This document shows, piece by piece, positions 25,932-35,800 of a stretch of 64,000 bases of DNA. A program made the position numbers and the translations under genes. Below the pieces are notes generated by a model, which had not been told where the DNA came from, did no database searches, and saw only the letters and a list, made by a program, of their open reading frames with translations. Source of the stretch: Pelagihabitans sp963760375 (GTDB lineage Bacteria; Bacteroidota; Bacteroidia; Flavobacteriales; Flavobacteriaceae). Within the stretch, counting starts at the first letter, position 1. Each line of letters begins with the position of its first letter. The stretch is from the NCBI GenBank assembly GCA_963760375.1, contig CAVXCS010000001.1, positions 310,001 to 374,000 on the forward strand, read 5' to 3'.

Positions 25932-27269
25932 ATGATAGCCATTACCTTACTTCTTGTCAGCGTTCTCATCATTATTTTACTCACTGTAAAATATAAGGTC
26001 CACCCTTTCCTCGCTCTCTTGTGCGCGGCCCTGTTTTTCGCTCTTTTTTCGGGTATGTCGTTGGATACCATTGTGCAGCTCGTGAACGATGGTTTTGGGA
26101 TTACCCTCGGAAAAATAGGTATTGTCATTGTACTCGGGGTGATCATTGGGGCATTTTTGGAGCATTCCGGCGGAGCCTACAAACTGGCGGAAGTCGTGCT
26201 GCGAATCATCGGAAAAAAAAGGGTACATGCGGCCATGGGCATCGTGGGCTACATCGTTTCCATTCCCGTGTTTGCCGATAGCGGTTTCATCATCCTCAGC
26301 CCCTTGAACAAGAGCCTCAGCAAGCGGGCCGGCCTATCGATCGTGGGAACGGCCACCGCTCTGATCCTTGGCTTGATGATCACCCATGTTCTGGTACCCC
26401 CTACCCCTGGACCTATCGCAGCAGCGGGCATCATCGGTGCAGATGTGGGCTTGGTGATGTTGGTGGGCCTGGTCATCGGGATACTTTCCTTGGTGGTTGC
26501 GGTGATCTATTGTCAAAAAATGGGTTCAAAGTACTATATCGATCCCAATCCGGAGGTGACCGAAGAAACCATCCAGGAAAAGATGAAACAGGCCCCCGGG
26601 GCATTCAAATCGTTTTTGCCCATATTGATTCCCATTTTACTTATTATCGGCAAATCGATTATGGAGTTCAACCTGACCGAAGGACAGGAACCCTCTGGTC
26701 TCGTCAATTTGATTTCTTTCGTGGGATCTCCTGTAATTGCCCTGATCATCGGGATGTTGTTTTCCTTTTTGTTGCCCAAAAAGTGGGACAGGGAAATGCT
26801 ATCGACCACGGGTTGGGTCGGGAAGGCCTTGGCCGATGCCTCCAATATTATTTTGATTACCGGCGCCGGCGGCGTTTTCGGCACCATTTTGCAGAACAGC
26901 GGTATCGCCGATACCCTTGCAGACTCCCTGTCGGGTGCCAATCTGGGTATCTGGCTCCCATTTTTTCTCTGTGCCGCGATCAAAACGGCCCAGGGCTCTT
27001 CTACAGTGGCCCTGATCACCACCGCCTCGATCATTGCACCCTTGCTGATCACCATGGGCTTTACCACTGAAATGGACAAGGCATTGGTAGTAGCTGCAAT
27101 CGGCGCCGGGGCCATGGTGGTATCCCATGCCAATGACAGCGGGTTCTGGATACTGACCCAATTTTCGGGTATCGATGTAAAAACAGGTTACAAGGTATAT
27201 ACCTTGGGCACCTTGGTTGTTGGGACATTCGCAGCCCTAATGGTATTTGCGGCCTCTTTTATATTTTAA
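25932..27269 (+). CDS. GntP-family gluconate/sugar-acid permease
   Basis: 445 residues with 12 or more hydrophobic helices spanning the whole length. The diagnostic HVLVPPTPGPIAAAG lies near residue 156 and HANDSGFWILTQF near the C-terminus, both standard for the gluconate:H+ symporter (GntP) family. It starts 15 bases after the dehydratase stop and so is in its operon. It would import an aldonate that the dehydratase then consumes, or move a pathway intermediate. Confidence 0.93.
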   Translation: MIAITLLLVSVLIIILLTVKYKVHPFLALLCAALFFALFSGMSLDTIVQLVNDGFGITLGKIGIVIVLGVIIGAFLEHSGGAYKLAEVVLRIIGKKRVHAAMGIVGYIVSIPVFADSGFIILSPLNKSLSKRAGLSIVGTATALILGLMITHVLVPPTPGPIAAAGIIGADVGLVMLVGLVIGILSLVVAVIYCQKMGSKYYIDPNPEVTEETIQEKMKQAPGAFKSFLPILIPILLIIGKSIMEFNLTEGQEPSGLVNLISFVGSPVIALIIGMLFSFLLPKKWDREMLSTTGWVGKALADASNIILITGAGGVFGTILQNSGIADTLADSLSGANLGIWLPFFLCAAIKTAQGSSTVALITTASIIAPLLITMGFTTEMDKALVVAAIGAGAMVVSHANDSGFWILTQFSGIDVKTGYKVYTLGTLVVGTFAALMVFAASFIF

Positions 27270-27319
27270 TGGCTTCCCATCGAATTATCTTTTATCTTAG
27301 TAAAAAAAGCTGTTTCCGA

Positions 27320-29831
27320 ATGAAAATGTTATCCACCGTTAGAAAAAGCAACCTACTTTTCCTGACAGGTATAGGTCTCTTTCTTGCTTGCCAACGAGGG
27401 CCTTCCCCGCCCCTATCTCCCGCCGAAGCCTTAAATTCTTTTGTACTGGCCGATGAAAATCTGGAAATACAACTGGTGGCAGCCGAACCCTTGATACAAG
27501 ATCCCGTGGCCATCTCCTTCGATGAGGGGGGACGGTTATGGGTCGTGGAGATGCTCGGTTTTATGGCCGATATCGAGGGCACCGGTGAAGAAGACCGCGT
27601 TGGCAGAATCTCCGTGCTTTTCGATGATGATGGGGATGGACGAATGGACCGTGGCCAAATTTTTCTCGACAGTTTGGTATTGCCCAGGGCCCTTGCCGTT
27701 ATCCAAGGAGGTGCCCTGGTCGCGGAAAACATTCCCCTTTGGCACGTTGAGGATACTGATGGCGATTTCAAGGCCGATCGGAAAACATTGATCGATTCAA
27801 CCTACGGCGGATCCGGGATGCCTGAACATTCTGCGAATGGTCTATTGAGGGGTATGGATAATTGGTACTACAATGCCAAATCGAAATACCGCTATCGCCA
27901 TATCAACGGGAAATGGAGCAAGGATGAAACCGAGTTTCGAGGACAATGGGGTATTGCCCATGACGATGCGGGCAGGTTGTTCTACAATTATAACTGGTCG
28001 CAATTGCATGCCGATCTCGTGCCCCCCAATGCACTTGGGCAAAATAAAAACCACGCCGCAACCAGCGGTATCGATCATGGACTCACCCTTGAACGGGAGG
28101 TATTCCCGATACGGAGCAATACGGCAGTGAACCGGGGCTATGTGCCGGGCACCTTGGATGAAGAAGGCCGTTTATTGGAGTTCGCTTCGGCCTGTGGACC
28201 TTTGGTCTATCGCGGCCATGCGCTGCCTGAAAATTATTTGGGCGATGCCTTTGTCTGTGAACCTACCGCCAACCTGATCAAAAGGAACAAGGTGGTCGAG
28301 GAAGGTTTTATGTTGAGCGCAAAAGGGGCCTACGCAGACCGCGAATTTCTGGCCTCTACCGATGAACGTTTTCGGCCCATATCATTGGCTTCCGGGCCCG
28401 ATGGCAGTTTGTATGTGGTTGACATGTACAAGGGCGTCATTCAGGATGCCCCCTATATGACCCCTTACCTTAAAGAAGTAACCTTGGCAAGGAAACTGGA
28501 CAAACCCGTACATATGGGCCGTATTTGGCGCATAAAATCGAAAAATACCGTAAGTACAAAACCCATTGACCTGGCCTCGGCCGAACCCAATACCTTGGTG
28601 GAACAGCTTGGGAGTGCCAATGGATGGACCCGTGACATGGCCCAACGGCTGCTCGTAGAAAAAGGGGGCCTTTCGATGCTGCCCGAACTAAAAAATCAGC
28701 TTGCGCAAGGTAATGCCCTGGGGCAATTGCACGCCTTATGGACCCTGGAAGGATTGGGTTATGACGAACCCGACCTTTATCTCTATGCCCTCAATTCCGC
28801 CGATTCCAAGGTGGTACAAGCTGCGATGCGCCTTTGTATGGCGTCAGCGGATCGAACATCCGGAGGTCGTGGAAGCTTTGGAGTCTTTTATAAGATCGAA
28901 TTATGATGGGGCCGCCACCCTTGTGAAAATGCAGATGGTTTTGGCCAGTCATAAAATCGATGCCCAATTGGCCTTTGAAATCGACATTAAATTTTTGGAC
29001 GCCTATGGTCAACTCCCGGTAGCTCGGGATGTGGTCATGAGCAGTCTCGGGAATCGGGAATCATCTTTTCTGGCCCTTCTGCTTTCCCGGCCAGCATGGA
29101 AGACTTACGACCAGAGCCATGAAATATTTACCGAAATGTTGGCCACGGCCATAGCCAACAGGGGAGAAGAAAAAGAAATCGATCAACTTTTCCAGATCGC
29201 GGGCAGTTCCCTGGGCCCCGATCAGATTTGGATCAAGGAGGCCCTTTTCAATGGCATCATCAATTCCAGGGGCTCCAACGACTCTGGGGAGCTGGTCCTC
29301 AACCAAATGCCGGATTTGCTATCGCTAGCGGAAGTTCCCGAAGCGCTGACCAGAAAATTGACTTGGCCGGGGAAGCCCGTTAAGGAAAAAACGGCATCGG
29401 ACACCACCTTTGAAGTAGATAGTAAGGTGTATGCCATGGGAAGACAAAAATTTTTAAACCTTTGTGCCAATTGCCATGGCACCCAAGGGGAAGGTATGGC
29501 CCGTTTTGCCCCTCCCTTAAAGCAGTCGGAATGGGTAAACGGACCCGATTATAAATTGGCCATGATATTGTTGCACGGCATGGAAGGTCCGATCACTGTG
29601 AATGGCAAGAAATACGACAATCCCGATATCTTGCCCATCATGCCCTCCTTTTCCACCTTGCAAAATGAGGATATAGCCGCGATCACCACCTATATCAGGA
29701 ATTCTTGGGGAAATGTGCAACCTCCCATTTCCAGTCGCACCGTTGGGCATATCCGTTTTCGAACCCAAGGTCAGATTACGCCATGGAAGGCCTCCGTACT
29801 CGATACCTTGGTATTTGATAGTGGATTATAA
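27320..29831 (+). pseudogene. Membrane-bound dehydrogenase lipoprotein with C-terminal cytochrome c (PVC-type heme-binding), one +1 frameshift
   Basis: Start at 27320 gives MKMLSTVRKSNLLFL with a lipobox (LFLAC). Order of domains: beta-propeller dehydrogenase of the type first named in Planctomycetes (GRLWVVEMLGF, DDDGDGRMDRGQIF, DTDGDFKADRK), a HEAT-like helical part, and a cytochrome c domain with CANCHGTQGEGMARFAPPL near the C-terminus. The frame changes once at about 28835-28850: the first part reads to AAMRLC and the second continues with RIEHPEVVEALESF. Removing one base gives 837 codons with no other defect. If functional it oxidises a sugar or alcohol outside the cytoplasm and passes electrons to its own heme. 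It follows GntP in the same direction. Gene decay and a sequencing insertion are both possible. Confidence 0.8.
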
Positions 29832-29940
29832 AGGAATGCTGCCAAGTCAAGCCGTGAATTCGATTTAATTGGACGGGATGGAGAGCGAAAGGGGTTGTGA
29901 CAGATCGCATTTGGGAACAAAAAAATCATTAACTTCATGA

Positions 29941-29957
29941 TTCTGCAATTTGCAGAA
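29941..29957. promoter_or_regulatory. 17-base perfect inverted repeat, operator candidate
   Basis: TTCTGCAA-T-TTGCAGAA: two perfect 8-base arms around a single T, 40 bases upstream of the amidohydrolase start and 109 bases after the previous stop. Length and symmetry fit the half-site spacing of a dimeric repressor or activator. It is too short-looped to be a good terminator and lacks a T tract. No transcription factor gene lies near it. Confidence 0.5.
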
Positions 29958-29997
29958 CAAAACCAACAAAGGATTAATAAAAACCAATTGAACGGAT

Positions 29998-31086
29998 ATG
30001 AAAAAAGGGATTCTCTTAATGATGGCCATGTTAGGAATTTTGGCCTGCAAACAGAAAGCGGAAAATGCAACCGCAGACGAGGCACAAACCGATATTATGG
30101 ACGAACAGGCCATCAAAAAAATAGATGTGCATGCCCACTACAAATACGACCGTGACTACCTGCCGGAAGAATTCAATAAATGGAACATGCAAGGCGTTCT
30201 GGTCGATGTTTTCCATGAAGATTCGGTAGGCGTTACCAGAAGTTGGGACAACTATCTTGCCGTTGCCAAAGCCAGGCCTGAATTGTTTTACCTCTGTTCG
30301 GGTTTCATAGGAATTGGGATCGACGCTCCGGATTATGCCGATAAGATCATAGCGCAGCTCGATAAGGAAATCGGGGAAGGGGCCAAAATGGTGAAAGTTT
30401 GGAAAAACTTTGGGATGGTCACGAAGGATGCTTCCGGCAAATACATTCAAATAGACGACCCCAGGTTACAGCCCATTTGGGATTTCCTTAAAAGCAAGGA
30501 TATCCGCGTAATGGCGCATATCGGGGAGCCCGAGCAGGCCTGGAGGGAACTTGATCCCACAAGCCCCCACTATGGGTACTACAAAAATAACCCACAGTAC
30601 CACGCCTACAATTTCCCGGAAATCCCATCTTATGAAACCATCATTGCCGCAAGGGACCATTGGATCGAAAAGAACCCCGATCTGAAAATATTGTGCGCAC
30701 ATCTTGGCAGTATGTCGCATGATGTCGACATGGTGGCCGAACGCCTGGATAAGTATCCCAATATGTACGTGGAAACCGCGGCCAGGTTTGGGGATTTGGC
30801 ACGACAGGATAGCGATAAGGTGAACCGGTTCTTTGGAAAGTACCAAGACCGCATCATGTTCGGATCCGATTTTGGAAACAGTGTTCCGCAGGACCAATTG
30901 ACCCCGGCCCAACTGGATCAAGAGCATGCCGAACTGGATGCCGACTATGCGCTTTTATGGAAATATTTGAGCACTGCCGACTCTGTGGAGATAAGGGGAC
31001 AAAAGAACCGCGGCATTGCACTTTCCAAGGAGGTGCTCGAAAAGGTATACTATAACAATGTGGCCGATTTTCTGAAGTTGAAGTAG
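29998..31086 (+). CDS. Amidohydrolase-2 family lipoprotein
   Basis: 362 residues. Lipoprotein signal with LGILAC (Cys17). The remainder is an amidohydrolase TIM barrel: metal-binding HxH at His45/His47 (DVHAH), ILCAHLG further on, and the late Asp in IMFGSDFGNS. Families of this type hydrolyse sugar lactones, amides or decarboxylate acids; fuconolactonases belong to the same superfamily, but this protein's N-terminal block differs from those I know and its export makes a cytoplasmic lactonase role unlikely. A 17-base palindrome lies upstream. Function left open: secreted lactonase, deacylase or decarboxylase-like enzyme of the sugar-acid island. Confidence 0.83.
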   Translation: MKKGILLMMAMLGILACKQKAENATADEAQTDIMDEQAIKKIDVHAHYKYDRDYLPEEFNKWNMQGVLVDVFHEDSVGVTRSWDNYLAVAKARPELFYLCSGFIGIGIDAPDYADKIIAQLDKEIGEGAKMVKVWKNFGMVTKDASGKYIQIDDPRLQPIWDFLKSKDIRVMAHIGEPEQAWRELDPTSPHYGYYKNNPQYHAYNFPEIPSYETIIAARDHWIEKNPDLKILCAHLGSMSHDVDMVAERLDKYPNMYVETAARFGDLARQDSDKVNRFFGKYQDRIMFGSDFGNSVPQDQLTPAQLDQEHAELDADYALLWKYLSTADSVEIRGQKNRGIALSKEVLEKVYYNNVADFLKLK

Positions 31087-31095
31087 AAAATAAGC

Positions 31096-31140
31096 CCATC
31101 GGTCGGCCAGTGGCATTTCATCCGATGGTATAAATAGATT
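31096..31140 (+). terminator. Candidate intrinsic terminator after the amidohydrolase gene
   Basis: Seven-base arms CCATCGG (31096-31102) and CCGATGG (31122-31128) enclose a second small hairpin (GCCA/TGGC), 9 bases after the stop codon. An A/T stretch with a short T run follows at about 31136-31149. The T tract is weak and delayed, so it may attenuate rather than end transcription into the lyxose isomerase gene. Confidence 0.4.
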
Positions 31141-31160
31141 TTTCCTTTTGATGACTTTGT

Positions 31161-31730
31161 ATGAAACGCTCCGAAATGAATCAAATCCTCAAAGAAGCCG
31201 AGGCCGTTTTTTTGGCCAATGGCTGGGCCTTGCCGCCCAAGCCGAAATGGGACATTACGGACTTTGGTTTGGGTGAATTCGCCAATTATGGCCTCGTGCT
31301 CATCAATTTGGCCGAAGAACCCGAATATTGCGAAAAATTGATGTACGCCAAAAAAAATCAAAAGACCCCGGCACATATGCACCGCAAAAAGAAGGAAGAC
31401 ATCGTTTGTCGGAAGGGGAAATTGGCCGTTCACGTTTGGAACGGGCCGCCAGAACATCACCGAGCGGGAACTTTCCAACTTCTGGTCAATGGTGAATTGA
31501 CGGTTTTTGAACACGGGGATGTTGTACGGCTTCAAAGCGGGGAACGCATTACATTGACCCCCGGCGTTTATCATGAATTTTATCCCGAAAGCGAGCATTG
31601 TATCATCGGGGAGGTCTCGACCGCAAATGACGATCTGCACGATAATTTTTTTGTGGACCCGAACATCTCGAGATTTTCGGCGATCGAGGAAGATGAACCC
31701 GCAACCGTAAAATTGGTAAGCGATCCATGA
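31161..31730 (+). CDS. D-lyxose ketol-isomerase family protein
   Basis: 189 residues of cupin fold that matches the D-lyxose isomerase family along its full length: TPAHMHRKKKEDIVCRKG holds the His-x-His and Glu metal ligands, and TPGVYHEFYPES holds the late His. The enzyme interconverts D-lyxose and D-xylulose, and some members use D-mannose. No signal peptide, so cytoplasmic. It sits 74 bases after the amidohydrolase and directly before a CBM9-like exported protein. A pentose isomerase beside a pentonate-type dehydratase suggests the island may handle pentoses as well as deoxy-hexoses. Confidence 0.9.
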   Translation: MKRSEMNQILKEAEAVFLANGWALPPKPKWDITDFGLGEFANYGLVLINLAEEPEYCEKLMYAKKNQKTPAHMHRKKKEDIVCRKGKLAVHVWNGPPEHHRAGTFQLLVNGELTVFEHGDVVRLQSGERITLTPGVYHEFYPESEHCIIGEVSTANDDLHDNFFVDPNISRFSAIEEDEPATVKLVSDP

Positions 31731-31768
31731 GCAGGAATTGCCTTTTTAGATATACATTGAAATCAGGA

Positions 31769-32509
31769 ATGTTTAAAAACAGACTTATCCTGCTCTGCGC
31801 GATGCTGGTCACCCAATTTGATGTTTGCGCACAGACACCCGAAATTATGGCAGATTTCGCCGTTTCGCCACCAACGATTGATGGTGGGCTCACCGATGCG
31901 GTTTGGCAGTCGGCCGTACCCGTTACTTTGAAGGAAAATCGTTCCGGTGAGGCCGTTACAGATCCACTATTGACGACTGCGGTCATGGTATGCCATGACG
32001 AAAGCACCCTCTACCTTGCCTTTAGGTGCAACGATCCCGATATTTGGACCAGCTTTACCCAAAGGGATGAACATTTATGGGAAGAAGAGGCGGTGGAAGT
32101 CTTCATCGATGTCGATGATGTTCCGAATAATTATGTGGAAATCGAGGTCTCGCCCGCCAATGTGTTGTTCGACAGTTATATCACCGATCCAGATCAAATC
32201 GATGTGCCCGAAACGGCCCGCATGGACCTAAAGGGAATTCGTACTGCCGTACAAGTGCAGGGAACACTGAACCAACGCGGTGACCGGGATTCGGGGTGGA
32301 CCGTGGAAATCGCACTGCCTTTCGAGGATCTGGTCAACGAACGTACAAAGGAGATTTCCGACCAAACCTCCATCAAAATTAATTTTTACCGTTTGGATGA
32401 GAACAACGGTATGCCACGAGGTGCCTATTCTTGGTCACCCACAGGATCGAGCTTCCACAAACCTTCGGTTTTCGGAAAGTTGATTTTAAAACCCCGTTCC
32501 AAAGATTGA
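31769..32509 (+). CDS. Exported CBM9-like carbohydrate-binding protein
   Basis: About 246 residues from the ATG at 31769 (MFKNRLILLCAMLV), which gives a signal peptide ending near CAQ; an upstream start at 31727 would overlap the isomerase gene and spoil the signal. The mature part is a family 9-like carbohydrate-binding/DOMON-type sandwich: PPTIDGGLTDAVWQSA at the start, DESTLYLAFRCNDPDIW, EEEAVEVFIDVDD in the centre and GWTVEIALPFEDL later. It has no catalytic domain. Likely a periplasmic sugar-binding or heme-associated domain protein supporting the oxidative enzymes; the role is inferred from neighbours. Confidence 0.85.
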   Translation: MFKNRLILLCAMLVTQFDVCAQTPEIMADFAVSPPTIDGGLTDAVWQSAVPVTLKENRSGEAVTDPLLTTAVMVCHDESTLYLAFRCNDPDIWTSFTQRDEHLWEEEAVEVFIDVDDVPNNYVEIEVSPANVLFDSYITDPDQIDVPETARMDLKGIRTAVQVQGTLNQRGDRDSGWTVEIALPFEDLVNERTKEISDQTSIKINFYRLDENNGMPRGAYSWSPTGSSFHKPSVFGKLILKPRSKD

Positions 32510-32539
32510 TACCAATCCCATACCTTAAATTATTTGCGC

Positions 32540-32881
32540 ATGAAAAAACACTGTTTGGCCCTCGATTTAAAAAACGACCCTGAATTGATCGCGGCATATG
32601 AGGAATACCATAGAAAGGTTTGGCCAGAGGTATTGCAGAGTCTTAAGGATTCAGGAATCCTCCATATGGAAATTTACCGCATCGCCACCCGAATGTTCAT
32701 GATTATCGAAGTCACCGATTCCTTTTCTTTCGAACAAAAAGCGAAAATGGATGCGGACAACCAAAAAGTACAGGAATGGGAAGAACTGATGTGGAGATAC
32801 CAACAGGCCCTTCCCATCGCCAAACCTGGAGAAAAATGGATGCCGATGAAAAAGGTGTTCGAGTTCCCGGTGCCGAATTAA
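32540..32881 (+). CDS. L-rhamnose/L-fucose mutarotase family protein
   Basis: 113 residues from the ATG at 32540. COG3254-type mutarotase: ALDLKNDPELIAAYEEYH with the catalytic-region His24, VWPEV, GILHMEIYRI and the closing WMPMKKVFEF. These ferredoxin-like dimers interconvert alpha and beta anomers of L-rhamnose or L-fucose so that dehydrogenase or isomerase can use them. Eight-base-scale differences do not tell the two sugars apart by eye, so no symbol is given. Its stop overlaps the stop of the convergent giant lipoprotein gene by 4 bases (TTAA). Its presence is the best local hint that L-fucose or L-rhamnose is a substrate of the island. Confidence 0.9.
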   Translation: MKKHCLALDLKNDPELIAAYEEYHRKVWPEVLQSLKDSGILHMEIYRIATRMFMIIEVTDSFSFEQKAKMDADNQKVQEWEELMWRYQQALPIAKPGEKWMPMKKVFEFPVPN

Positions 32882-35800
32882 TCCATGGGATGTGCTTTCA
32901 GCAGCTCCTCGGCGGTATAAAATCCTTCCTTGTCCTTGATCTGCTCCCTGACCTTTTTAACGGTATCGGGAGATACGGCCTGGGCCTTGTTGCCAAAGGC
33001 ATTTCGCACATAGGTCAAGACCGAGGCAATTTCCTCGTCGTTCAGCATGCCCCCAAAAGGGGTCATGGGTACCTGCCCCGGATATACTTTGCCATTGACC
33101 TCCATGGGGCCCATAATCCCTTTTAAGGTCAATTTGATCAAGCGTTCCTCGTTCCCGGTAGCCCATGGCGCCCCTGCCAAAGGTGGAAACTGGGATGCAC
33201 TGAGGCCCTTCCCGTCGGGCTGGTGACAGGTAGCGCAGTAACCGTCCCTATGATATATTTCTTCTCCTTTCACGAACAGCTCCCGATCGGCCCCCTCCAG
33301 TTCGGTCTCGGTTTTTTGGGTATCAGGGTCTACCCCGAGGTTGTGCCCCTCCAAATGGGCCACGGCGGCCTCATAGGGCAATTGCATCCAATCATCCATG
33401 GGCAGTTCGCCAGCGGCCTCCACGATGGGGAGCCCGATTTTCGGTTCCAGCCATGAAGCGGCGACCAGGGCTTCCAGCCTGACCCTGGGATTTTCGTCTT
33501 GGGCCGCGACCATCAAAAGATCGGCCTGTTCGGGAATTTGATGTGCGACGTACCGCAAAACCTTTACCGCAGCGGCGCGGGCCCTGAAATCCTTGGCCTT
33601 CAACATGTGCTTCAACAGGTCGGCATCGATACGGTCAAGGCCCCAACTCACCCAAAGGGCTTCCAAAACGTGGTGTTCGTAGCGGGAATCCTTTTTGTCC
33701 AGACCCACCACCCAATCTTTCAACGCTGACAAGACCGCTTCGGGCTTCCTTGACCTTAATTCCCGCTTGGTCCTATAGCGTGTTCGGTATTCGGGCAGTT
33801 TCAGGTTTTCCAATAATTCCTCGATCGTGGCGTCCACGATCTTGGCCGGTTTCACCAAAGGCCTGGAAGGATAGGTCATGCGGTAAATCCTGCCATGTAC
33901 ATGGTCCCGCAATGGATCGCGGGCGTTGTGCTGCATATGCCCGATCAGCACATTGTGCCAATCGACGAAATAAAGGGAGCCGTCCGGTGCGAATTCCATA
34001 TCCACCGGTCGAAAATTCGGATCGCTCGACGTCATCAGATCCATACGGAACTTGCTCAGATAACCGGCCGACTTGGGGTCATCTACAATGGTGTGCTCTT
34101 TGGTACCCAAAAAGCCAATATCGTTGTTCAAGATAAAATCGCCCTGAACCTCATCGGGAAAATGCCTGCTCGAAATAAATTCGAGTCCTGAAGTCGGCCG
34201 CACCAGCTGTTCCTTTTCAATGAGATTTTTGGGAAGCGGGGAAGATTCCCCGTAGCGTGATTTGATGGTCCCGGGCATCATCCAGGTCATATCGGGACCG
34301 GAGGTATGGAGAAAGAAATTCTGCCCCCAGTCGTCAAAAGCGATGCCCCATGGGTTGGGGATCGGCAATTGTGCGGTACGTTCCAAATGGTGCCGTTGGG
34401 GACTGTACCGATAAAAACCGCCATTGGTGGCCCTTACGGGGCCGTACGCGGTTTCCACATTGGTATGCAAAAATACCCCCTCCCCCATATAGATGGCACC
34501 AGACGGATCGGCCGTGAAGGCGCTGATCGCATGGTGGGTATCGTGGTCGTCAAAGCCACTGAGTATGATCTCTTTCACATCGGCCTTGTCGTCACCATCG
34601 GTATCCTTGAGCAGCACGAGATTGGTCCCTTGGGAAACATATACCCCTTCGGGCGCAAATTCAAATCCGATGGCCAGTTGCAGGCCCTCCGCAAAAATGG
34701 TCTGCTTATCGGCCTTGCCATCATTATCGGTATCCTCCAGGATCAACAATTTATCATTGGGTTTGCTATCGCCAGGCTTGTAATGGGGATAACTGGGCAT
34801 CACCCCTACCCAGAGTCGTCCTTTATTATCGAATGACAATTGAACCGGATTTGCCAAGTCGTTGAACTCTTCTTCAGAAGCGAACAATTCCAATTGATAG
34901 CCTTTGGCCACTTTGATACGGTCCAAGGCTTCTTGGCCATAAAGGTACTTGGGATCGCCAGAACCATTGACTTCCAGATAGTTGGTCTCTACGGGAGGGA
35001 GTTTCTTGGTTTTCGCATCGGCGGCGGCCAAATCGAAGGTCTTGCCCTGATTGGCATCCCATATGGCCGTATCCCTAATGGCGGTCATTTCCCGTATTTT
35101 TTCTATTTCGAAAGGATAGTTTGCAGGGCCGAAAGGGTCATAACGGCGACCGTAAGCATGCACCCCATTGGGAATTTTAAAATCGTTGTGCCAGAACCAG
35201 TTCTTTTCCAACACGGCAGCACGGACCAGTTCCTCATGTTCTCTATTGGTTTTGATGCCTTTCCCAAACAGTTTGTCGGCCAGCAATACGGCTAATTTGC
35301 GATAGCCCAAATCGTTGAGCTGAAAGCCATCGGCCGTCAAGTCTTCGGGTTCGGTATCGAACCATTGTTTACTGGGTTCGAAGGCGTCCAAAAACAAAAC
35401 CCCATCCGCTATGGCCACTTCCTGCATGGCCTTGGTATAAAGCGCCAAATTTTGATTTTCAGTTACGCCATTGGGCAGATCCATTTTTGCCGAAAGGTCT
35501 TCGAAGGCAATGGGCGAAATCAAGGCCAATTGCGGGGCGTTGACCCCATTATACTGTTGGTTCAGGGTGTGCTGCACAAAAGCATGGAGTTCCCCCTTGA
35601 AATTCTCTAATCCCTCAGGGCCCTGAAACGACTCGTTATAACCAAAAAAGGCGAGTATCACATCGGCCTTGAGTTGGGTCAACCATTCGTCCTCAGTCGG
35701 AAAATGCCCGATGCTCCCGGAGGGTTGGGCCAATTCGGTCTGGAATTGCTCCGCTCCGGGGAACGCCCAAGGTGAATTTCGGGAAGAATGCGGCCTAAAA

